From positions 31,164,436 through 31,228,435 of the forward strand of contig NC_132892.1 in assembly GCF_030463535.1 (NCBI RefSeq): DNA of 64,000 bases, written 5' to 3'. The first letter of the stretch is position 1, and each line of letters begins with the position of its first letter. A program made the position numbers and the translations under genes. Origin of the DNA: Salminus brasiliensis. Taxonomy: Eukaryota > Chordata > Actinopteri > Characiformes > Bryconidae. The notes beneath the pieces are model-generated. The model was not told where the DNA came from and did not search any database. It worked only from the letters and a program-made list of their open reading frames with translations. Of the stretch, positions 43,452-53,800 are shown piece by piece.

Positions 43452-44445
43452 ATTGTCCAGCAAAAGTTTGGGGACACCTTGCCTTTTGGAAAATGGTTAT
43501 TTTTGGTTGCCTTTAGGGCAGCATGATGGTGGCGTAGATAATATGTGATAATGAGTGTGCTGCACATCAATTCTCAGTCTGGTGCATGTCTGGGAGAGCT
43601 AGCTCCACCTGGGTCTTCTTTCCACCTCCCAAAAACACATGGTAGGTGAGCTGGCTATGCTAAATTGCCCCTTACATGTATATGCAATACTGTGCCAAAA
43701 GTTTAGATAACTTAAAAGCTGCTGATCTGGTCAGTAAGTGTTCATTAGCTCAGTAAAACATTGATAGTAGAATAAACACTAATAAAAGTGGAGGAGGTTC
43801 TCCATCACTGTGTTCATCATTAGAACATCTCCAAAGTTCTCCTCTCTCATGGAGTCTAGTATTCTTTAGAGTTCTCCTCAGATCAACACCTGGTTTGATG
43901 GTAAATCAGGGCTTAATGATGGTAAATCAGGTGAGCTGCTGCTGCTGATGATGATGGAGGTGAACACATCCTCCACGCTGTGCTGGCTGGACTGGGGGGG
44001 GGGCGTCCAGGAGAACCCTGGAGGAGCCGAGCTCTGTTCTTCAGACTAGCTCACCGACAAGATCTCACTACTTTCTTTCTCCAGAATGAGAAACTCTTGT
44101 TTCTCCTTTTTACTGGATTTATGTTCACCTGCTTTATCTGTTCTGATGAGATCTGGAGCTTCTACTGTAAAAACTCACTGCTGAGAGACGTGACTTATAA
44201 TAATGTGATTTGGTACCTAAAAGATCTGCACAGTGCTGTATATGTATATACGGTCACTCAGCTTTGAGCTCGTTTGTGTCTTCCTTGTTATAAAGGGCAG
44301 ATTTTGCCTAAATAATAGGAAGTGAGGCCTTCCATCTGCTATTTCCTTTTCTTTTTGGATTTGGGCAGCTTTCTGTTTAGTATCTTGTCAGTGCTATGCT
44401 GAAAGGCTTGGTGTCCCCAAACTTTTGATTTCAGTGAATATAAAG
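43452..44445. mobile_element. Putative MITE/transposon family D, ~1 kb
   Basis: Ends are inverted: CAGCAAAAGTTTGGGGACAC on the left and GTGTCCCCAAACTTTTGATT on the right, followed by similar TATA-containing flanks. The interior has no intact transposase frame. Confidence 0.7.
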
Positions 44446-44609
44446 GTGTATACAGATAAAAAAACACTTCTGACTGACTGGCTGTCTTGTTAGACCCCCA
44501 TGTCGTAATTCATGGTTACACTCACCAGCCACTTTATTAAAACGCCCACCTATATATATGGTCAGAAAGTAAGTAGTGATGAATGGGGGAGGGGGCACTG
44601 AAAAAAATT

Positions 44610-45275
44610 GATTGACAGCAGTTTTTTAGTTAACTCAACTTAGTTTTTACTTCTGCATCTCAACTTGGTCAACAGTACACACTGAGCTGATCCTCAAAAT
44701 CATCCATCGTTAAATACTATGTAAGATTTAGAAGATTTAGAACTCTGTAGCTCCTCCCACTCAATCTGTTTACTGTTTATTCCCGTCTGCAGATTAGAGC
44801 TCCCCCTATCACATGAGAGGAAGGCCTCCTATGCTCCTGACTCCTGACCATGGAGTGCTGTTAGTGGTGTTTACGAGGTTTTGGACCTATGATCTCCTGA
44901 GTCTCTTGACGAGCAGGCAGTTAGACAGTCGCTCCACTCTAGAGCTATGAAGCGATGGCCATTTCTGTGTCTCAAATTTACTCAGAGCTGTGTTTGTATG
45001 TATTGTAATTCCACAGCTCTGGACCGGCCCTACGGTCTAACTGCTGCTTGTCATCAAGTGTGAGGAAATCATCAGTTCAAATCGCAGCAAGGCCTTTAGA
45101 GCGCCATTGTTAAGAACTTCCCAGTCTGAGGATGTCGTGTTAAAGGGGGTCTTTTAACCTGCAGATGGGAATAACCAGTAAACAGATGGAGGGGGCGATG
45201 TTGACGAGACTGAGATAAGACGTAAAAACGTGAGTTTTTGACCAAACTAAGTTGAGTTGACTCAAAAACGCTCCT
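44610..45275. mobile_element. Foldback/TIR element, complete copy
   Basis: The left arm (GTTAACTCAACTTAGTTTTT, then ATCTGTTTACTGTTTATTCC at about 44768) pairs with the right arm (TGGGAATAACCAGTAAACAG at about 45165, then AAACTAAGTTGAGTTGACTC at 45244). A tRNA T-loop-like CAGTTCAAATCGCAG occurs at about 45075. A truncated second copy lies at 46310-46705. Confidence 0.65.
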
Positions 45276-46309
45276 GGCTTTACACAGGTAAGATGAGCTA
45301 GCAGGTGAGTGTTTGAACTGGACTGGATGGTGAGTGTATAGCTGTACACAGCTCAGTCAGATGTATTCCTCTACAGTGACTCGAAGGGAGGAAGACTTGC
45401 GAGTGTGTTTCCAAGCTAGGACACATCAGCCTCATACTAACGCCTCATGACCATAAGCTTCCACTGCCATGTCACACAGTCCAGAACGCATTCTAGTGTT
45501 TTTATATGTCTGGTTTTTTTTTTTTGGCTTCACGTTTGTAACGTAGCCCAAAGTAAAGATGCAAAACTGACCTCTACAGTGTCACGATATACTGCCACTC
45601 TGCCAAACCCTCGCTATGAGCTTCCATTCCTTTACCGGGGGAACTGGCTCATATTTATGCAAACATACTAGTAGAGACAGATTTTCATACAGCGTGCGCT
45701 CACTGGAATACCAAGCTTGTTTGTTCCTTTTGTGTAGCAAAGCAAATAAACTCCCAGCTGAAGCTTCTGTTAAACCACTGCCTTTTCCTTTTTGTTTACA
45801 CCCCTTTAAAGGACAAGTAAACTCTTTAAATAATGGCTTATCTACGAGCACGTCATCACTGTCACACCAAAGCCGTGTATTTTCACCTTTCAGTATAATG
45901 TGAATTTGGCCTTTGTTCTTTACAGTGTGTCAAATTGATGAACTGACCAATAGAAATGCTCCAAAATGACTTGAATTAAATATGTTTACACTGACTTCCA
46001 TTGAAAGTTGAGAGGGCTTTTTCCTTCTCTTGTAAAGTTGCTGCATTTTAGGCATGCTAGTTGTTATGTTCTGCATAACAGCAGCAAAATTCATTTGGTT
46101 AAAACGTTGAAAAATTTGGATTTGTCCAAAATGAGCCGTTTTGCAAAGTGGGGACCACGCTTACTGTAGGCCGAGACAAGGGAGGAGTGGGGAACTCTTC
46201 TGAGAAACTGCTGGGGTGGTGGTGGGGTGTGAATATTCATCATAAGAAGGTGGGAGGAGAGGTGAGGGTTCTAAAGGGTGCGTAATACTGGAAATGGGGG
46301 GGAGGGGTA

Positions 46310-46705
46310 CTGAAAAAAAAATTGATCTAAGCTGATCCTCAAAATCATCCATCATCAAATACTGTGTAAGATGTTTACTTTGTAGCTCCTCCCACTCAAT
46401 CTGTTTACTGTTTATTCCTGTCTGCAGATTAGAGCTCCCCCTATCACATGGGAGGAAGGCCTCCAATGCTCAGACTCCTGACCATGGAGTGCTGTTAGTG
46501 GTGTTTACGAGGTTTTGGACCTATGATCTCCTGTCTCTTGACAAGCAGGCAGTTAGACAGTCGCTCCACTCTAGAGCTGTGAAGCAATGGTCATTTCTGT
46601 GTCTCAGAAAGAAAGGAAGGTAAATTTACTCAGAGCTGTGTTTGTATGTAGTGTAATTCCACAGCTCTGGACCGGCCCTACGGTCTAACTGCTGCTTGTC
46701 TCCTG
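46310..46705. mobile_element. Truncated copy of the 44.6-kb foldback element
   Basis: Matches about 44675-45051 with few substitutions, a short deletion near GTAAGAT, and an AGAAAGAAAGGAAGGTA insertion. It breaks sharply after CTGCTGCTTGTC, so the right arm is absent. Confidence 0.85.
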
Positions 46706-47414
46706 TAGGAGAAGATTTGGGCATTGTCCTTCTCCCATACTTTTTATATTTATTTTATATTTCGTCTTTTTTCTACTGATAAACTAAGCCTGTTGTTGCT
46801 TTAAACCTGGTTAGTGCACCCCCTAGGGGTTGAAAATCCAGTCATTTTTCATTTTCATTCAGAGGATTTTTCCCTTTATTACGCAGTAGTGGGGAGGCGA
46901 CCTTCCTAATGTTAATGCTCCCAAGCAAAAAAGCTTCTGATTGGCTGCCTTCTATCTTACCAGCTCCCTACTAAGCCCCGCCTCCACATACTCCCTATTA
47001 ATCCTCTAATGTGGATTTTTCAAAGGTGCTGAGAGGGCAATATGACAATATTTTATCATATTGTGATAAATGTTGTTATCATTTTGTTATCGTGGTAAAA
47101 AATATGCTTTTATTAGTGTATCGTGGATATGGTGCTTTCTAAGCACTGATTAACTGCACGTTTCATTAGAAAAAGTGTAATTAGTATTATTTAATTCAAT
47201 GAAGGGCAGCATATTTTGAGGAAATATCACGGTACTCAGTATGGTAGAGTTTAGAATGACAAAATATCGTATACCATAAAAAATGTCTTTAAATATCATG
47301 ATATAAAAATGTTCCATAAATCACGTCATAACCCAGAAACACAGTTTTTTGATGTTCACTGTTTACAGAGTGTTAAGATTAAATCTGACAGATGCTGAGA
47401 AATGTCTCAGGTTG

Positions 47415-47772
47415 TGTTTGTTAGTTTGTTTATTCTTTATTAGGAAAAAAAGTCCAGCATCACTTCAGTGTTAGCTGATATCAAGAAACGTCAGTTAAAT
47501 AAAAGCAAATGACGGACAAACATGAACGGAGCTTCAGACCATTTAAACAGTGTTTAGCTGTGCCACTTTCCTGGCTATGTCTGCTTCCCCGCTATTCCTC
47601 ACCCTAGAGCCCTGGTCTGGAGCCAGGTAAACACTGGTGTGCTTAAAAGGCATGATGGCAGAAATAGAGAGGATACAAGGAAGTGAAGTGAGCGAGTGAA
47701 CGAGAGAGAGAGAGAGAGAGTTACTGTACTGATTACTGTAAACCTCTTCCCAAAGAGGAGGATAATAAATAC
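47415..47772 (-). other. crtac1: crtac1 3' UTR with two AATAAA signals
   Basis: On the minus strand, AATAAA occurs at 47441-47436 and 47434-47429, about 330-345 bases after the stop codon. The 3' end is therefore placed near 47415. The gene is tail-to-tail with golga7b. Confidence 0.6.
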
Positions 47773-47888
47773 TCAAGCGCCTGGATATGTGATTTCCATC
47801 ACTGTGTTCATATCAGCTGGCATAACAGGGCGGGTCAGAGTGCGGCCATCCGGCCAGTAGACTTCAACCTTGGTGGCCTGGTCAGATC
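47773..47888 (-). CDS. crtac1: crtac1 terminal exon
   Basis: Encodes SDQATKVEVYWPDGRTLTRP and MPADMNTVMEITYPGA then TGA. The human protein continues past ILYP into the EGF-like domain; here the frame stops three codons after YP. Acceptor TTTCCAG. Confidence 0.93.
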
Positions 47889-50800
47889 CTGGAAACCAAT
47901 GAAAGCAGAAGTGAGGATTAGAGCAGGTGTAGGTGTGTTATACCTGCATTAGAGCAGGTGTAGGTGTGTTATACCTGCATTAGAGCGGGTGTAGGTGTGT
48001 TTTACCTGTATTAGAGCGGGTGTAGGTGTGTTATACCTGTATTAGAGCAGGTGTAGGTGTGTTATACCTGCATTAGAGCGGGTGTAGGTGTGTTATACCT
48101 GCATTAGAGCAGGTGTAGGTGTGTTATACCTGCATAAGAGCAGGTGTAGGTGTGTTATACCTGCATTAGAGCGGGTGTAGGTGTTATACCTGTATTAGAG
48201 CAGGTGTAGGTGTGTTTTACCTGTATTAGAGCAGGTGTAGGTGTGTTATACCTGCATTAGAGCGGGTGTAGGTGTGTTATACCTGTATTAGAGCAGGTGT
48301 AGGTGTGTTATAACTGTATTAGAGCAGGTGTAGGTGTGTTAGACCTGCATTAGAGCGGGTGTAGGTGTGTTATACCTGCATTAGAGCGGGTGTAGGTGTG
48401 TTATACCTGCATTAGAGCAGGTGTAGGTGTGTTATACCTGCATAAGAGCAGGTGTAGGTGTGTTATACCTGCATTAGAGCGGGTGTAGGTGTTATACCTG
48501 TATTAGAGCAGGTGTAGGTGTGTTATACCTGTATTAGAGCAGGTGTAGGTGTGTTTTACCTGTATTAGAGCAGGTGTAGGTGTGTTTTACCTGCATTAGA
48601 GCAGGTGTAGGTGTGTTTTACCTGCATTAGAGCAGGTGTAGGTGTGTTATACCTGCATTAGAGCGGGTGTAGGTGTGTTATACCTGTATTAGAGCAGGTG
48701 TAGGTGTGTTATAACTGCATTAGAGCGGGTGTAGGTGTGTTATACCTGTATTAGAGCGGGTGTAGGTGTGTTATACCTGCATTAGAGCGGGTGTATGTGT
48801 GTTTTACCTGTATTAGAGCGGGTGTAGGTGTGTTATACCTGCATTAGAGCAGGTGTAGGAGTGTTTTACCTGCATTAGAGCAGGTGTAGGTGTGTTATAC
48901 CTGTATTAGAGCGGGTGTAGGTGTGTTATACCTGCATTAGAGCAGGTGTAGGTGTGTTTTACCTGTATTAGAGCAGGTGTAGGTGTGTTATACCTGCATT
49001 AGAGCGGGTGTAGGTGTGTTATACCTGTATTAGAGCAGGTGTAGGTGTGTTATACCTGTATTAGAGCAGGTGTAGGTGTGTTATACCTGCATTAGAGCGG
49101 GTGTAGGTGTGTTATACCTGTATTAGAGCGGGTGTAGGAGTGTTTTACCTGTATTAGAGCGGGTGTAGGTGTGTTATACCTGCATTAGAGCAGGTGTAGG
49201 TGTGTTTTACCTGTATTAGAGCAGGTGTAGGTGTGTTATACCTGTATTAGAGCGGGTGTAGGTGTGTTATACCTGTATTAGAGCAGGTGTAGGAGTGTTT
49301 TACCTGTATTAGAGCAGGTGTAGGTGTGTTATGCCTGCATTAGAGCAGGTGTAGGTGTGTTATACCTGTATTAGAGCAGGTGTAGGTGTGTTTTACCTGT
49401 ATTAGAGCAGGTGTAGGTGTGTTTTACCTGTATTAGAGCAGGTGTAGGTGTGTTATACCTGTATTAGAGCAGGTGTAGGTGTGTTTTACCTGTATTAGAG
49501 CAGGTGTAGGTGTGTTATACCTGTATTAGAGCAGGTGTAGGTGTGTTTTACCTGCATTAGAGCGGGTGTAGGTGTGTTATGCCTGCATTAGAGCGGGTGT
49601 AGGTGTGTTATACCTGTATTAGAGCGGGTGTAGGTGTGTTATACCTGTATTAGAGCAGGTGTAGGTGTGTTTTACCTGCATTAGAGCAGGTGTAGGTGTG
49701 TTTTACCTGCATTAGAGCAGGTGTAGGTGTGTTATATTTGTGTTAGAGCAGGTGGTGTGTTTTCTTACCCAGTCCAAAGTGAGCCACTGGTTCCATCTCA
49801 CACAGGTATCCAGATCCTCCATCAATGATGCGTGTGTGGAGTCCGCTCTGTTTAGTGTGTATCACCACCTTGGCCCCGCGAGCAAATGCTCCGAATCGTG
49901 TCCGTGGCATCACCCGCAGCCAGTGATTACTGGAGGCCTGAGGAGAGGTCAGAGCAGTGCAGGTATGGTGATGTAGAGAAAGTGATAAGATGGGCAATAG
50001 GCAGCGTAGCACACCTGCTTGACTGGTTCCCTGTTAATCTACCAGGTACCAGGTTTAATAGCTGGTGACTGGCACCCTCTGCCCTGATTGGCTACCTGTG
50101 TAACTGATGTACCTGTTGGATTTTGTAGACAGAGATGGGCTGGGAGGCGCTCTCCCCGTGAGCCACCAGCAGGTCCAGGTATCCATCGCCATCAAAATCC
50201 ACCACCGTGGCACCTGTTACTCAGATATGACCAGTGAAGCAGTTACATCTGCACTGTACTGCACCGGATATGGACAAAAGTATTGGGACACACATCTTAG
50301 TCACTGACTTGAGGTGTTTCAATAAGTCCTATTGCCAGAGATGTATAAAATCAAGCCCCTAGTCCTGCAGTCTGCCTCAACAACAACAACAAGTCAGCTG
50401 GTGAAATTTCCTCCCTCCTAGATCTTCCTCCATCAGCTGTGAGTGGTGTTATTATTGAACAGTGGAAGAGTTTAGGAGGAACAGCTCACAGAGAGCAGCT
50501 CAGTGTACACCGAGTGTCTGTCAGACCACGTAAAGTTACAGAGCGGGGTCAGGGCCGAGTGCTGAGCTCAGAGCAGAGTGCAGAAAAGCCTCCAACTGAC
50601 CCAATAACTGCAGAGCTCCAGACCTGCTGCTGCTGTTAGAGCTGCAAAGGGTTTAGAATGGGATGTCATGAAAACTTGTGTAGGTGTCCCAATACTTTTG
50701 TCTTTATAGGGTATCTTGAGGCATATAACTGGCCTCACCTGTTCCCCGGCCCTGAGGCTCAGAGGCATCGCCGATGTTCAGCTCAGTGATCGTAGGTTCA

Positions 50801-53800
50801 GCGTTCTGCCTCCTCATAACTCTGAAAAAAACCCATAAACCATCATCAGGTCAGTCAAACACACAACAATATACCTACAGCCATAACATTAGGACCACTG
50901 AGGACATTGATTATCTTCATCTACAGTGGCTCCTGTGAAGGAGTGGACACACTGGACAGCAGGTGAACAGTCAGTTCTTGAAGGTGATGGAGGTGTTGAA
51001 GCAGGAACAATAGAGACACAATAGAGAACCAATGATGTTCTAGATGACTGGAGGGTCAGAACATCTCCAGAACATCTGGCAGGTCTTTTGGGATGTTCCT
51101 GGGGTGTATGCAGTGGTCGGTACCTACCAAAAGTGCTCCAAGGAAGGACTATCAGTGTGGTGGCAAAAGGGGGATCTACGTAATTTTAGCAGTGGTACTA
51201 ATGTTATGGCTGATCGGTGTAAAGTGATTTTTCTCTGGTCCTTTTGCTATCTGTTGCTACGCTAGTTTCTGCTATGCTAATATCACTAACGTCCATGTTT
51301 ACAGCTAACAGTGTCAGTAACCACTTTTATAGATTACTAAACACCTCCACGTACTTTGAGGAGAGTGTTTGATGGCTTGCAGTTAGCAACATGCTAATTA
51401 GCGGCCATAAGCTTCCATTGCTTTCTAGCTACATTAGCCTCGTAGCTCCTGTTTAAAACTAAAGAAGGAAACTTCAGACACCAAATAAATTCAGTGTGAA
51501 TCAGAGTTAATGTAAATTTGTACTGTGACATAACGCTGGGTCCTTAAGTATTTGGACAGGGACTCAGTTTTGGTAATTCTACCTCTGGTATCTATGAAGA
51601 GCTACCAGGTGCAAACTCAAAGCTCAATATCAACTCCAGAGCTTTTATCTCTTTAATATTTCATGAGATGATGAGGGAACACGCCACACCAGCCCATGAA
51701 ACTGCTTATCAGTCAACCGTCCAATTACTTTTGAGCCTGTAAAATCGGTTAATGCAATAGTTTTGTTCAACTCCTTGACTAAAAAGCTTAAAGTCTGAAC
51801 TTTAATCGCATATTGTGTCATTTCAAAGCCATTGAGGTGTCCAAATATTAATGGACCTGGCTGTATTTGTGAGTGGAACATGGTTTCAGGGAGGGTTGAG
51901 ATGAACCTGAAGATCCTGTTGGGTGCGTTTCCTCTGTAAGCGATGTTGTTGAAGAAGACCTCCAGCTGCAGGTCGTTGTCAAAGTCAGCAGCGATGACGG
52001 TGCGGACAGGGGACGGGACAGAGAAGGCCTTTGTGGCAATGTCCTAACACACACACACACACAAACACACACATTAATATTCAGCTTTTACAATACACAT
52101 TTAATTACATGTCCAAATGTTTGTGGACGCCCCTTCTAATGCTACTTTAAGCTGCACCCATTGCTGACACAGATGTGCAAATGCACACACTCACAGCTTG
52201 TCTAGTCCCTGTAGAGAAGAAGTACTGCCAATAGAATAGGACTCTTTGGAGCAGATAAACATCATGACCCTATTGGCACCATGCTGCCTAATGCCAAGCC
52301 AGGTGTGGACTAGAGGGGTATAAATAAAGCCCCCCAGCATTGAGGAGCTGTGGAGCAGTGGAAGAATCCTGACCTCACTAACGCTCTTGTCACTGAATGC
52401 AATCAAATCCTCACAGCAATGCTCCCCCAAAATCTAGTAGAAATCCTTCTTCTGGACAGTAGAGACAGTTACTCCAACAAAAGCAGGATCAACTCTTTTT
52501 AATGTTCTTGATTTCAGAAGAAACAATGAAGGAGAAGGTGTCCCAATACTTTTGTCCACAGTGTGTGCTATTTTTGTTCATGTGGAAATAATTCAGTAGA
52601 AATGAGAGTGTTACTGTCCACCTCTGGTAGACGGATTCAAAACAACTCACTCAGGCCCAGAGTGGACAGAAGAACAGGACGTCCAGCTCAGTGTCTCACC
52701 TTGAATGTCTTCTGGTCGCTCTGCAGGTATAGGCGATGGGGGCCGTTCCAGTTTCCATAGACAATGTCAATCCTCCCGTCACCATTAAAGTCAGCCAGAG
52801 CCACTCCTCTGCCGTGCTGATAACGGTCTTCTACACCTGACAACAGAAAGAATGCAGATCAATCAATGATCAATACTTGACTGATACCTGAAAAGTCTGG
52901 CAAACACTCTTTAGAGCCACTGTGTAGAATTCAGCCTCTGTCTTGAATACACACACTAGTGAACTGGCGAGCAGCAGGGCAGCCACCTTAGAGCCTGGGG
53001 AGCAACTGGCTGTGAATGCCCCTTCACTCCTGCTGCCCTAACTTCATGCCAGTCAGGGGGATCAAACTGGCAACCTTCTGGTACCACGCTCTCCTCTCAA
53101 ACCCTCAGACCACTGCTAAGTTTCTTCAGTTTTACTGTACGTTCACATCAGCAGCAAGCCTGCAGCAGCCTGCTCAGATCTCACTGGCTGTGGCTCAATT
53201 CTTATACAAGAGCATAGCCTTCAAAAGCTAAGGACTGGATAATAGATGGCTATGGATTGATAGATAAAGGGATCAATGGATAAAGGGGTTAATAAATAAA
53301 GGGATCAATGGATAAAGGGATTGATAGTTAAAAGGATCAATGGATAAAGATATTGATAGATAAAGGGATTGATAGATAAAGGGGTTAATAAATAAAGGGA
53401 TCAATGGATAAAGATATTGATAGATAAAGGGATTGATAGATAAAGGGGTTAATAAATAAAGGGATCAATGGATAAAGATATTGATAAAGGGATTGATAGA
53501 TAAAGGGATCAATGGATAAAGGGTCTGATAGATAAAGGGATTGACAGATAAAGGGATTAATGAATAAAGGGATTGATATATAACAGAATTAATGGATAAA
53601 TGGATTGATAAATAACAGGATTAATGGATAGAGGGACTGACAGATAAAGGGATTAATGAATAAAGGGATTGATATATAACAGAATTAATGGATAAATGGA
53701 TTGATAAATAACGGGATTAATGGATAGAGGGACTGACAGATAAAGGGATTAATGAATAAAGGGATTGATAGATAAAGGGATCAATGGATAAAGGGTCTGA

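Noticed and set aside
43980-44267. 95-codon plus-strand frame downstream of golga7b
   Set aside because: Lies inside a ~1-kb transposon-like insertion bounded by inverted ends, with no family resemblance and no transcript signals.
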